Part shown: one piece after another, positions 33,761 to 45,419 of the stretch
How the letters are laid out: each line of letters begins with the position of its first letter
Numbering within the stretch: position 1 is the stretch's first letter
Position numbers and translations under genes: made by a program
Source of the DNA: Tetrastigma voinierianum
Lineage: Eukaryota; Streptophyta; Magnoliopsida; Vitales; Vitaceae
Direction of reading: 5' to 3'
Assembly: GCA_016808115.1 (NCBI GenBank)
Contig: JAEQBH010000734.1
Coordinates: 496,001 to 560,000 of the forward strand
DNA length: 64,000 nt
The notes under the pieces: model-generated
Database searches by the model: none
Told to the model about the DNA's origin: nothing
What the model saw: only the letters and a program-made list of their open reading frames with translations

Positions 33761-36510
33761 CCCCTACCTTTTATTTTAATTGCATTTGAGTTGAAATAAT
33801 TGTTGGATTTTATAGTTGTATAGTATTGATTGTAAAGTTTGGGGGAATTTATTTTTATCTCTTTCGCATGGAATGCTTAACTACAATGTATATGAGAAGA
33901 ATAGAAATTGTCAATTATCCTGATGATAAAAATAACAGAGTTGTATTTGTTTGGAAAGACATCAATAACCGAGATATTGCTAAAAAATTGACTAACTGCT
34001 TGTCCCGGGGACACAACACTGCTCGAGAGAGGGTTAAACCAAGAAACGGGAGTGGAATAATAATAAGGGAAAAGGAAAGCCAAAAGACAAAATTTAGTCA
34101 TCACGTAAATTTAAGAATAGAAGAACATTCCCCGTCGTGACTTAGATTTGTGTCAAAACATAAAAAGTCAAGTCGCGGATATCTAAAGAAAAAATGTTTT
34201 GATTTATTGCCCATTAGTTAATGTATTAACTTGAAAAGGCAATGTCAAAACATTAAACCCAGTGTCTAGTTTCATTCAATTTATGCGAGAATAAATAGTA
34301 ATAAATACAAATGTAAATCCATCTTTGATATAATCAACTGTGAATATTCTCGCTTCAAAGAGCATAATCAGGAAAATTAAGGTATCTAAGAAAAACGCCT
34401 GTAAATTCTCCAGAAAAGCCGAACCGGATTGAAAATACAAAAGCGGACATAAATCGATGAATCTCATTTACTCTTCCCTAGAAAATCAAGGAAATCATAA
34501 TTGATTTTGTTCTTCCCAAGAGACACAACTCACTATAAAAAGGATGGGAGAACAAGAATTAGGAAACAAGCGTAAAGAATGAAGGAAAGGGAGAATGAGA
34601 GAGTGAAGGAAGAGTCCGAGGTGCAAACACCTGCTTTTATGGAATGGAGCGGAGTCGGAAACAAACCATTTCCACTGCTTTGTTCCATAAAACGTGGTTT
34701 CATCCGTGAGAGCCAAGATGAGTGAATATGGATTAGTTAGAATCCATCAAATCAAGAAGCTCCAAAGAAAAAGGGTGAAGCTAAAAAATTATTTGTCGAA
34801 CGACTGCTAACTGGCCTTTAATCACTCATCAGAGCCTGTCCGTGAACCAAATTCTCAAGTGTGATGCAACATTCCGAGAAGAGATAGATTCTAGAGCAGA
34901 AATGTGAGTTTTCTGAATTTAGTAAAAATGTTTGTAAATGAACAAATAGTGTAATATCGAAATCTTTTTGATATTTCCTGAATAAAATTCGCTGGATTTA
35001 CAAATTGGTTGATCATGATGCGTGGATCGTTTCGTACCAGTTTATTTTCGCGAATCAAAATAACATTGTCGCCTGCTCAATTTATCCTAAAAGAATGGAG
35101 AATATGAATAACGAAACTGAACTAAGAGTATGTACCGCTTTGTCTGCCCGCATGGGTTGAAAAATCGAGATATTGCTAATTCCCCTGATATAACAAAGTA
35201 CTGGGTAAATCTAATGTAATTAGACAAAGGAATAAACACAAGTCTCTTGAAGGAAATAATACACCTCTTGGCCATCAAAGACCTTGAAACTTCTCACCTA
35301 AATTAGGAAAATTTTCCGGGAAGTCGAATTTGTAATCCACATTCCTATAATCCTGTTTGAATATTGATCGAGGCTAAATCCTAGCTGAAAACAACCTGAC
35401 AAAAACGATACAGCCATTATCAACAACAGCTTTTCCAACACCACTATGTATATGCTTTTGCATACACCTTAGTCCCCCGAATTTGAGCCAAGATATTCCA
35501 TGTCTTCAAAATAAGCCAATGAAAAGCCCAAGCCATCCTTCTTATCACTAAACTTCCAAAGAAGAACCTATGATGACCCAAGAACTCAAAAGCGAGAGGA
35601 AAAGAGATGAAGTCAGGGAGTTCGATTAGGAAAGGCAAAAGAGATGTACAGTAGAAGGTATGAAGAGAGAGATCGAAGACAGGAAAATACAACAGGAAAG
35701 AAAGCTTAAAATAGCTAGTTTTTGCCCTGTGGCCTAACCTTGAACAATTAGTTCTTGTGGGTGTCTCAACACTAGCACTCCTAATACTATCCTGAAGGAG
35801 CCACTAACCCAAAGTTCGCTAAGAGCAAGTAGAAAGCCTAAAAAGACAAGAATATAGCATAATTCCTAAAGGGCATTAGGAGCAAAAAATTCTAAAAATT
35901 GAATTGCGTAAGAGAATCGACATACAAAGCCTTGAAAAGAAGAAATTAAGGTAATCCCCCAAACATGTTCGGGGGAGTCTTAGGAGGAAATAAAGTAGCT
36001 AAAAAAAAAAAAAATAAAAAAAAAATAAAAATAAAAGGAGTTTCAAAGTAATCTCAACCTAAAAATCATTCATCCTACCCTTTACCCAAGCCTAACATTA
36101 CAAGCCAAAAGATCCATTGATTTTCAAGGTTGGAATCACCTACATTATGAGATCAATATGAAAAATAAGCATATGGAACTTGAATAAACAAATAAGAAAA
36201 CTCTTAAGATGTACTAAAACTAAGACGAAATTGAAAAAGGATTGTTGACTATACACAATACGTATTACATCTGGTAAATAAACTCGTTTAAATACATTAG
36301 TTTATCAAGAAATTTCATGGATAAAAAGGTATACCATGCTTCTATTCTTTCTTCATCTCAAAATCGAAACTTGAATTAACATTGATATCATTTAGTTCTA
36401 GATTAGAAAGGTAGACAGATAAAGGCTGTAAAATAAAACAGAAAAATGTCCTTTTTGTTTGAGGACAAACAAATATTTCTTTTTCTTTGCTTGAGGACAA
36501 GCAAAACTTT
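33761..36510 (+). other. Family-A internal region, no recognisable genes
   Basis: No polymerase, protease or envelope-like similarity on either strand. An open frame at 33826-34140 (104 codons) is unrecognised and probably chance. There is an A-rich run at 36001-36034. The stretch 35930-36510, with GTTCGGGGGAGTC near 35970 and TGCTTGAGGACAAGCAAAAC near 36490, is the conserved 3' noncoding leader to the polypurine tract seen in many plant Ty3 elements. Confidence 0.5.
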
Positions 36511-36525
36511 AAGTTTGGGGGAGTT
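36511..36525 (+). promoter_or_regulatory. Family-A polypurine tract
   Basis: AAGTTTGGGGGAGTT directly before the 3' LTR start TGATGAGC, preceded by GAGGACAAGCAAAACTTT. This is a very common plant Ty3 3' LTR junction. Confidence 0.8.
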
Positions 36526-39125
36526 TGATGAGCTTAAAAGTCATCTCTTTTTAGTCCATTTTTCTGTTTGATTTTCAATTAAAATTGAATAATTAACATA
36601 CGTAATTAAGGGTAAGAAACTCACCCAATTTGTCATTAGCAGGAAGGAAGCAAGAAAGAAGAAAAGCGTGAGAAAACGCAGTAAATAAGTGGATAAAATG
36701 CAAAATGAATGGCAAGAGTAGAAATAAAAGTAACCGGCCGAAGCCATTGGATGTAGCCAGGTCTCCGCACACCAGCCAAAGTCGCGGCATCGTGAAGATT
36801 AAGAATTTGATGGTGGTCGTGACAGGAATACGCCTAGGCAAACAAGAAGAAGTGTAATGAAGAGTGATGTCGCGACAAACTATTAAGTCGCGACATCAAA
36901 ACAACTGCGCCATAACAAAGATTAAGTGATGTCGCGACAAGAAGACCTGATGTCGCTACACCAAGAACAAACTAGTTGTTACGCATGTAGAATTAATGTC
37001 AAGTCGCGACATCAAGAGGAGATCAACCGCCAGCTTCTCAAACTATGAGGTTGATGTCACGACATCAGGGGACACCCGTTCAAGGAAACGCATTCATTAA
37101 GTGATGTCGCGATAAGAAAACTGAGGTCGCGACATCATGACAACCGTACCGAAGGGGCGCAGAGACTCGAGCCCATGTCGCTGAGCAACATCCCGCCATG
37201 TCGCGACATCGTGAACAACCATATTGAAGACCGTAAGGACTAGGAATGGATGTCGCGATTAGCGCTATGATGTCGCGATATCACAAGCGATCAATCGGGG
37301 AACTCAAAGGCATAAGATCGGTGGTCGTACAAACCGAACCCACTGGGGCCATAGGAAGCAAAACTTTAAGTCGATGTCGCGACAAGAGTTCGACATGTCA
37401 TGACAAGAAAATCGAGGTCACACTTGAGCAAGAATTTGGGCCTGCTACTCAAATCTGCCAAAGAAGTTATATATTGGGATTAGGCCTAACCGAAACTCCT
37501 ATAAATAATGCGAATACTCGTGAGTAGAAAAAGCAAGTCTGGTGCGCATCAAAAGAGAGATCCGCAGCCTTAAAGCCACTTTTATTTCTTTCTTTCTTTT
37601 CTTTCTTTTCTTTATTTTAGAGCAACATGTTTGTCTAGTTTTTTGTTCTATTATTTTTCGGATCCTCGAATGTTATCGCTTTGGTGAAGTCAATACGTAA
37701 TTAAATTTCTTTCAAAATTACTTCACCGAATGTACCGTTCAAAAATTTACGGGATTCGATTATTTCGCCAATTTCAGTTTATTCTTTTGATCGTATGATG
37801 CCGCTTCGCAGGATTCAAGAATGCAGGAACCCAACTTCCATTTAGTGAATGGTGAGTTTAATTGATTTTTCCTTAGTAATTTGCATCTGCTCATTTTGGC
37901 CACGAATTTACTTCCAGATTACGAGTTTATCGATCTGGGATTCGAATATCGCCTTACTATACCCGTTAAGAATCGCGCTTGCTACTCCTCGATCCCTGAG
38001 GTCCTCCGAGTGACAGCGGTGAAAGACAACCTCGGGAGTAATGTACATTTCTTTGAAGGTATACTAACCCGCTATTAGGGATCCTTCAGCTTGTGGTTCA
38101 CTTAGATAAATCCTCTCTCTCACTTGAAATCAAGAACCCAGTCGAACGACTTATCTATTTAAATGCTGCAGATTTCACCTCAATTCTATAGTGAGGCCAA
38201 TCCCGTGTTGGGGCCGAGATCTAATCAAGGAAAGGTCGATTCATTTTAATTTCGAGAAGAGTAATTTGAAGTCAGATATCCTTGTCACTCAATAACTCTG
38301 GGAGCCAAGGTGTACACCACAGAAATGAGATGGTTATCGCAAAGAAAAATACCCAAATTTTAAGGAAGTTCTGTTATAAGTAGTTATCTCATTCCCGTAA
38401 TTCGAGAGAATCAGAAGAAGAGATAACGAAATGTGGAGCTGAGAGATCCGCCGCACTACAAATGCCTCGATGATTTTGAAACTTGAGATAATCAAGAAAT
38501 TAATTCAAGATGAATCATGTGAATTGATCAACACTACGATCGCTTTCTTAATGTGTCTTCCTACGATAACTCGGACAAGATTCATTTTTTTTTTTGTAGA
38601 TTTTATTTTTCTCATTTGTTTTATTTCACTATTTGAATGTTCATTCCTTGAATTAGTTGATTTCCCAAATTTCAAGGCCGAAACCCAGACAATTTACGGT
38701 CCAAATAGTACACTCGAGTAGTCGTGGTAGTTGATGAAAAATTAGATCTCTGTGGATCGATATCTGATTCTAAGTCCATTTATTACTTGTTTAATTGCAT
38801 TTAATTTCACTCAAAACCAATAAATTAAATTGTTCTACTCAAGAGTATTTTGTTATGATAAAGATGATGTCAACCATGGCACTGCTTGCCCGAGTGTTAC
38901 TACCCTTGGAAATAGTGTGTCATAAATTTGTGTGGCGGTTTTGTCACAACAAATTTTATGGTGATTTTGTCGGGATTAGATGAATAGTCCTTTGGTGATA
39001 ATGCTATAAAATTTGTGTAATGTGTTTTCGTTCACTATCAAGTTTTATGGCGCGCCGTCAGGATTAACAATAGTCCTTTCGGGGTGACAATGTTATGAAA
39101 TTCTTGTGTATATGTTTTGTTATCA
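36526..39125 (+). mobile_element. Family-A 3' LTR
   Basis: About 2.60 kb. It starts TGATGAGCTTAAAAGTC and ends TTTTGTTATCA. It carries the TCGCGA cluster (36780-37410), TATAAATA (37500) and three tail units with primer-site-like motifs at 38877, 38959 and 39048. It differs from the 5' LTR by many small insertions and deletions. Confidence 0.85.
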
Positions 39126-39480
39126 AAAGCGTAACAAGTGTGTTATACTACTTATCCGACCACAAGAAGAAATCCTGGTGACTAGTGGGCTATTTGTAAA
39201 ATAAAAGCTTTATATCACGGTAGTTCCCGAACTATGCCTATAGTCAGCAACACGCATGTACCTCGTGATTTCATGAGAATATCAGGAAATTAATCCAATT
39301 AATCATGTATGTATGATGAATCCTCAAACATCATCGCGGGAAGATGGAAACTATTTGCATATCATTTATGCACATGTTGAAGAAGATAATGAGCAATAAC
39401 ATAGTAGAATCATATGAGGATAAAGAGTTAGATGGACGATTTGTTTTGATATTTCGATGATGATTTAGATTCTTTAATTA
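39126..39480 (+). pseudogene. TNP2 transposase relic, C-terminal end
   Basis: After the 3' LTR the reading resumes as QVCYTTYP, then a tryptophan-rich WAICKIKA segment at 39150-39215, the usual QVYY.PYPS..R..W.AVCKIKAR-like end of plant TNP2. An acidic tail with many GAA/GAT codons follows to about 39480. This shows that the family-A element integrated within the coding exon. Confidence 0.75.
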
Positions 39481-40273
39481 ATTTGATGTTATGGCTATGT
39501 TTCTTTCTTTTTAACTCGTTGTATTTCGGCCATCGAATAACAATCGCTTTGAACTTATGTATTTGTTAATGTGCTCAGATTGATCTTGTTATATATGTAT
39601 TATTGATTAACTATGTAATTGATGTCTTTGAATGTTTGGATGTTTATGGAAATTGTATTAGGTAAGAGAGGTAACCATTCATGGGTTTGAGATCTCAACC
39701 CTACGTCGAGTGTATAGTCAACAAATAGTCTGTGGAGGAGGAATCTCAACATTTTTAAGGGGACACACACATAAATGTTTCACCATTCACCTACATGTAC
39801 AGACACGCTGAGATCACCTCCTCTTGACACACCCGTATTGTCTGCCAGTGACATTCCATCTTCATCTCATTCCTGCACTACCGGTACTGTTACCGATCCA
39901 CCTTATCTTAGGAGGTACATCCGATGCTACTACAAAGACGATCACTACCGGATTTTCACAATCCATGTTTCAGCATGCAAACTAATGATAAAAAATCTTT
40001 TATTTCGCCCACTCGACAATAACAGTACGTACTTTTACAAACATTTATTACCTCATGCATGATTATTATTTTTATTTTGTTTTTTTTGATGGATTTTTTA
40101 TAGTTGTTGATTATTCTGTAAATGTAGTTTTTTTAGTTGATAATCTTGTATAATTTGTGATTAACTAACTTTTCTTTTTTTTATCTGCACTCATCATTAT
40201 CATTAAGAATAAAAATAATATCATGCTAATTTATGTTTGCATTACTTTATTTTAAAAATAATAAAATGAAAAT
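39481..40273 (+). pseudogene. CACTA second gene, 5' part (uncertain)
   Basis: A spacer then a proline/threonine/serine-rich open frame at 39775-40062 (HSPTCTDTLRSPPLDTP, SSSHSCTTGTVTDPP), which may be the low-complexity N-terminal exon of the second CACTA protein. AT-rich intron-like sequence follows and is interrupted by an LTR at 40274. Confidence 0.4.
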
Positions 40274-42000
40274 TGTGACGCTCAAACCCCGGTATCCGCT
40301 GATCAATTCAAACCACGACATTCATGAATGCTCAAAATCCGACATTTTCACGAAAACGGACAAAGTCCCTTTCAGACGGGGAGCTCTACCCAAATACAAA
40401 ACCTGTATATAACCTGTCCCAAACATCAATATATATATATCCAACTATATCCAATAGTTTCCAAAGTTCAATTGTTTTTACTCTTATATAACATATATTA
40501 AAATTAAAACAATTCTAATACATGTAGAACCATCAAAGCCACATTCCGACTCTCTTCTAAAACTCGCCCCTAGACGAGCCGCCTCCCTCGCACGCTCCCC
40601 GTACCGGTAAAATAGCATCTCGATTGCAGGAGCTAATGCCCAGAGTGGAATCACCCTAAGCGGGCTACTCCACCTAAGTGCATATACAATGCTCCAGTAA
40701 ACACACACATTCAAATGCATGATCCTACTTGAATGTCTAACTCGACTCATCTCATACCCCGAGTCCTCATCAATTCACACTCACTCTAAGCCTCGTATGA
40801 GAATTCATTATGTTTATTTGTGGACAACCCTCCGATATATATCAATCGGGGTCGCCGACGATTGATATTTTTTGCGATGGATCACCTCCGATAATTATCA
40901 TTTTTAGACTACCCTCCAAAATCATTCTCTCAATAATTACCTCATGCACTCACTCCTATCTTCCTAGGGTGCCCCAGTGCATATGGAATGCATGATGCCA
41001 ATTCCATTACAGTCTATAACACATGCAAATATATATACATGCATATATTCACATAAAAATTAAATCACACAATCATGTTATGTAATTTCGCATTTCATCA
41101 CATCAAAATTAGCTCACATGGGCTAATGATCAAACACGAAAGAAATTTACTGAATTACTCGACCAAACACATTAATTCACAAAATTTATTTTGTGAACAT
41201 ACTATTCGGGGGAATAGGCAACCCCTGGCCACTATCTCCTTAAAATCACACAAATCGTCGCTTCACTTAGTGAACCTGTGCTCCCGCCTACTTCCGGCCT
41301 CATTCCAATCAATACATGATTTATAGCATTATTTATGCCATTGACAACTCCAAACAGCCCCTCACGCTCACCCGACCGCTCATACGGGTTCATTAAATTA
41401 ATCAATTCTATCCCAAGTTTGGGAACCCATCAAACGACCTCTGCTCAAGTCCTCACGCTAACCGAAACATTAAAAACACTTAAATAAAGTGTAAACCCAA
41501 GCAGGGAGAAACCCTACCTCACCTGAGTTTGTCAAACCTCAACCGGTGTCCACGAGCAGCTTCGCCCGCGTATGGGCCTCTCCTTCCTTTGTCCCGAATA
41601 CTACCGACGGTCGGATTGCCCGATATTCTAGAGAGAAGGTGGACATTCTCTCACTAAGCATCACCATTTCCATCATCTGCATCTCCTCCCCCTGTTTCCC
41701 GCGTTTTCTCACGTTTTTAATGTGAGAAGAAGAGTACTATTCATTATCTTGTCTTTTTCTAACTTAAATCAATTTCCAAAATGACAATTTTGTAGTCCTC
41801 TTCTAAGTTTTTACATTCTAAGACTATCTTGGCCGTCTCATTCATCATTTCACTCATACCACTCCATGGCACATGAGTACGTGTTATGTGACTTTCAGTC
41901 GAGATCGAAAATCTGCTTTTATGGCAACTCGAACCGCGATGCCTCGAAAAGTGTGTAAAGTTTGATTGTCTCGAAATTCGACGTGCTAGCTAGATTTTGC
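40274..42000 (-). mobile_element. Probable Ty3 LTR, reverse oriented, in a CACTA intron
   Basis: On the minus strand it ends ...GGTTTGAGCGTCACA (40274), with a TATATA motif (40412-40420) about 140 bp earlier and pyrimidine and GC-rich stretches typical of an LTR. The 5' border is uncertain (around 42000, CTAGATTTTGCGCA). No target duplication was found and no internal region adjoins it, so it is probably a solo LTR. The frames at 40484-40995 are unsupported. Confidence 0.45.
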
Positions 42001-43151
42001 GCAGGAAGATTCCAACTATAACTGTGCTTCATCATCTAAGATCAGAGAATAAATTTTTGATTTTTAAACCCAAATTACGATTTTCCGCCATTCTTTCCGT
42101 AAATCACTTCTTGGTCTTTCAAAATTATATCAAATTATTAACAAAAGTAATTTTTCTTTTTCTTTTTATATGTATATGTATATGTTTATATTATTTTATT
42201 TACAGTTTATTCCTTCACTGTGAGAATCAGAAGATATTTAAGGATAAAACTAGTCGAGAAGGGCATATAGAGCAAAGTGCCTTCAACATGAAGGAATATT
42301 ATCGAAGAATTTGAAGTACAATTTAATGCATTTAGCCTATTTGATAAGTGTTGAATTATTAATAATTATAATAAAAATAATGCACTATTATAAATTGTTT
42401 TTTTTTTTTTTTTGTTGCAGAAAAAATATAAATGGAATCCTGCTTTGTTGATCTATGTGAAGGATACATGGAAACATGTGGCTAGTGTCCGATATAATGA
42501 CAAGTTTGGAAAATGGAGAAAGAAGTATGGTAAAGATGCAAAGCCAAATAGTGTTCCTCAAGAAGTTTGGAACAAATGGTGGGAATATTGGAACAGCGAA
42601 GAGTTCAAGGCCTTATCCTATAAGGGCGTCCCAAATTCGCCGATCAGAGAAAGCAGATGAAGGATCAGGACCTTCAAAACATATTGGTAGCTCCAAAACG
42701 ACCATCCAACATTCTATAGATTTGGTAAAAGTCTTTTTCCAATTTAATTTTATTGCTAACTTTCAGGTGGTGCAAAGAATACTTTAATCACATCAAAATA
42801 TGCCATGTACATAATTTGTTAATATTATTTATTTTGTGGAGGGCCGAAGTTAGGACGTCCACCAACATCAAGCTGAGGTGTTTAAGCGCATGCAATCTAA
42901 AAATGATGGATCAGTTTGTAGACAAGCGGTCAAATGATATTAATGTAAAGTTTTTCAATATTTATTTTCATTATATAAGAAGGCATGCTTTATTGCATTT
43001 AGAATTTATCAATATTGTGGAATCGATAGATTAGTATTTTCTTCCCCATATGTCAACTTTTGTATTTACAATCAAGTATGTTAGATTTGAGGGTCATACT
43101 CATTAATAGGATAGTGTATTTTCTTTCCCATAAAATACACTATTCACGCAA
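42001..43151 (+). pseudogene. CACTA second gene, conserved domain (Transposase_24-like)
   Basis: A probable acceptor (T-run then TTGCAG at 42415-42420) opens the frame KKYKWNPALL...FGKWRKKYGKDAKPNSVPQEVWNKWWEYWNSEEFKALS (42421-42620). A frameshift leads to QIRRSEKADEGSGPSKHIGSS and TIQHSIDL (about 42627-42721). A further exon reads GRPPTS, EVFKRMQSKNDGS, FVDKRS (42850-42940). This W-rich order with GSGPSKH and FVDKRS is the plant transposase (PF03004) pattern that accompanies TNP2 in CACTA elements. Confidence 0.75.
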
Positions 43152-43625
43152 CATAATGTAGAACCTCGAAAAATTTAAAATTTTCTAAAAATATAAAATT
43201 GTAATAATAAATAGGCCCCTTAGAGGCAAGGATTGCGGGAAGGGCGCATTGTGGCCTTGATTCATGTTTTGTATATTATATTAGAACATGTTAGTTTTAA
43301 TATAATGTTTTTGTATTGGGAGATATTAACTCGTGGCTTTTGATATAGATTGTATTTATATGGATAAACGGGGCTCACGTGTCCATTTTTACCGTATGTA
43401 ACCCAAGTGTGGTCTTGCAGGTAATATTGTGGACATGTTGAAATTACACAGTTGTATTTCTGGGTAGAGCCTCCGTACAAAGCGAGACTCCGCCCGATTC
43501 GTTAAACTCTAGGTCTTGGGGGAAAGGGGGACTCAATGGAGTGGTGTTCGTTACTCGATTATCCACAAATTTCACGGTCACTCAAGTTGTCAACGAACCC
43601 CTGATTTTGGGTGTCACACACATAA
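43152..43625 (+). mobile_element. Solo LTR with target duplication CATAA
   Basis: LTR at 43157-43620 (464 bp), TGTAGAACCTCGAAAAAT... to ...GGGTGTCACACA, flanked by CATAA at 43152-43156 and 43621-43625. The termini and composition fit a Ty3 chromovirus-type LTR. It sits between exons of the second CACTA gene. Confidence 0.85.
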
Positions 43626-44195
43626 TGTGGAATCTTATGGTAAATAATATTACATTTAGAGTTTTAATGAGTTTTTTTTCCCAGCATCCATTTGTTGGGA
43701 ATTTTGTATTATTTTTTTATATCTACAAAGTTTTTATTACTGAATTTTATAGGAAGATGCGAGAGAATATCATATGGTATCATCATTTTTTTCTATATTA
43801 TTATATTATTATTCTGAAATCTCAATTTTTATATCTTTTTTGTTTTATTTGATTTGATTGTTTAATGTAGATAATTTTGTCTTCAAAATTCCAGCTTTTG
43901 TTACTTGTTCTTTTTATTGGGGTTTATATTTGAACTATTATTTAATTTAAACTTTTGTCAATTGTTGTTATATAAAACATGATTTCTTTGTGGGGTTTTT
44001 TGAAGCACTAAGTATTATTTATCAAATAATTCTTGTATTTACAACTCTTACATATAATTGTTGTCTTCTCCCTATGTGAATTATAAAAGTATTTTGCCTT
44101 TTAAAATAAAAATTAGGATATGCATGCACTTGTGTTTGTTTTTTTTTTATTTTTTTATGTTTTTTTAACTAATATAATACATTACTGTATTACAA
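43626..44195 (+). other. AT-rich intron-like sequence of the CACTA second gene
   Basis: T-rich on the plus strand and without supported coding. It ends at TTACAATTTAG (44190-44200), a plausible acceptor for the following exon. The 103-codon frame at 43541-43852 bridges the LTR border and is not a gene. Confidence 0.45.
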
Positions 44196-44199
44196 TTTA

Positions 44200-44625
44200 G
44201 GAAGTTGTGGAGAATCCGTCGCAATTTTTGCTTCTCAATTGACATGAATCCACAGAGGCTCCAAAGATTGATGTTGCTCATATTTACCAGTCGTTGAGTG
44301 GAGCCGAAAAGCTATGGAGTGTATGGTCTCAGCCATGCATCTATCATCCAGATCTCTGTTCAGCTCATCCTCCGCCCTTCCCATTACAATACTTTATTTG
44401 ATGAGCTGTCAAGGGAGGAGTCAGAGAAATTCAAAAAATTTGCACAGAAAAAATGCAGAGATACAATAGAATAATGAAGAGATGCAAAAACAAATTGAAG
44501 AAATGAAAAAAATAGAAGAAGAAAGACTGAAAAGAGAGGATGAAATGCAACAAAAGATTTTACAGATGGAGCAAATTTTGTGTAAGTTAGCCTGGACTTC
44601 ATCTATTTATCAACCTTTAGTGTGA
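44200..44625 (+). pseudogene. CACTA second gene, C-terminal coiled-coil exon
   Basis: After EVVENPSQF-like text comes a lysine/glutamate/methionine-rich stretch (MQKQIEEMKKIEEE, then LKREDEMQQKILQMEQIL) at about 44455-44585, a predicted coiled coil as in the C-terminus of PF03004-type proteins. Stops interrupt it. The minus-strand frame 44384-44602 is its shadow. Confidence 0.6.
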
Positions 44626-44985
44626 AGATCCATCCGCATCTCCGCAGGTGACTACTCATACCGACTCGAAAGTGATAGGCTTTTTTATTTTTATTTAAAC
44701 ATTGTTGCATAAACTGGTTGCGGTTAAACTTGTCAGGTGATATCATAGCTTTATGTATGTAATCTATATGCAATAATGCATGGTTAAAGCTTGTTGTATG
44801 TTATCGAATTTATATATGTAATATGAAAATATTAAGAAGGGCGTATTTAAACTTATTTTTAAATGAAAAATTTTTGTCCAAAAGGTGTAATTACAAAATA
44901 TTTGTTCCACCAAAAATAAACAATTTAATAAATTAAAAAAATTGGTGTAATAGAGATCATGAAATCATTTTATTTTTCTAGCTTA
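44626..44985. other. AT-rich spacer after CACTA second gene
   Basis: Probable 3' untranslated and non-coding DNA leading into the subterminal repeats. Nothing recognisable. Confidence 0.4.
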
Positions 44986-45419
44986 ATAGAAACTTAATTA
45001 TTTCCATTTATATTCAGTTTCAAATTCCAACAAAATAGAGATAGAATCATTTCCTTTTCTATTTTTAACAACAGAAGTTCCGTTTCTATTTTGTATCAAT
45101 CCGTTTCTATTTTAGAAATGGAACAGTCCGTCTATTTTAGTATCGGATTAGAAATGGAAATGCCCTTTCTTATTTGCAATTAGAACGGAAATAGTTTCTA
45201 TTCCGTCTATTTTACTCTGATTAGAAATGTAAATTCCTTCGCTTTTCACATTTAGAAACGTAAATAGAGTTTCAATTCCGTTGCTATGTTTAGAAACAGA
45301 ATTTTTCCGTCGCAAAAATTAGAAACGCACACGCAAATTCCGTTTCTAAAATTTAAAGAGCTCTTTGTGAAATGTAATACTCAGCTTCTAATTCCGGGCT
45401 GTTATTTTCAATATTACTT
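44986..45419 (+). repeat. CACTA 3' subterminal repeats and end
   Basis: At least ten near-copies of TTCCGTTTCTA / TTAGAAACGGAA in both orientations, with TTTTTCCGTCGCAAAAATTAG at 45302-45322, mirror the left end at 22600-22860. The outermost bases (reverse of TAATATTGAAAATAACAGCC) should be the 3' inverted terminal repeat but are degraded. Copia gag starts directly after. Confidence 0.7.

Larger units (their letters stand above)
30206..39125 (+). mobile_element. Family-A element with both LTRs, lacking pol
   Basis: 8.9 kb: 5' LTR, tRNA-Asp primer site, 3.7-kb internal region, polypurine tract, 3' LTR. It splits the last coding part of TNP2; the transposase reading resumes at 39126. The internal region has no protease, reverse transcriptase or integrase relic, so it resembles a large non-autonomous (LARD-type) retrotransposon. 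The bases GGTGC before and AAAGC after do not form a clean target duplication. Confidence 0.8.
22597..45419 (+). mobile_element. CACTA (En/Spm) DNA transposon, heavily interrupted
   Basis: Forward element carrying a TNP2-type transposase gene and a second Transposase_24-type gene. It is bounded on both sides by subterminal DNA rich in TTTCTAAAATTAGAAACGG-like and CCGTCGC motifs. It splits one copia gag: parts of the same protein lie on either side. The borders are placed where gag homology stops. The terminal CACTA repeats are degraded (TACTTGATATAG on the left; the reverse of TAATATTGAAAATAACAGCC on the right). Three retroelement insertions inflate its length. Confidence 0.72.

Noticed and set aside
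33826..34140. 104-codon plus-strand frame in the family-A element
   Set aside because: Unrecognised, not preceded by conserved context, and there is no second internal copy to test conservation; kept only as part of the internal region.
36001..36034. A-rich run considered as a LINE or SINE poly(A) tail
   Set aside because: No upstream non-LTR coding or tRNA-like sequence and no flanking duplication; it lies in the family-A 3' noncoding region.
43541..43852. 103-codon plus-strand frame
   Set aside because: It crosses the solo LTR border at 43620 into AT-rich intron sequence, so it cannot be an evolved gene.
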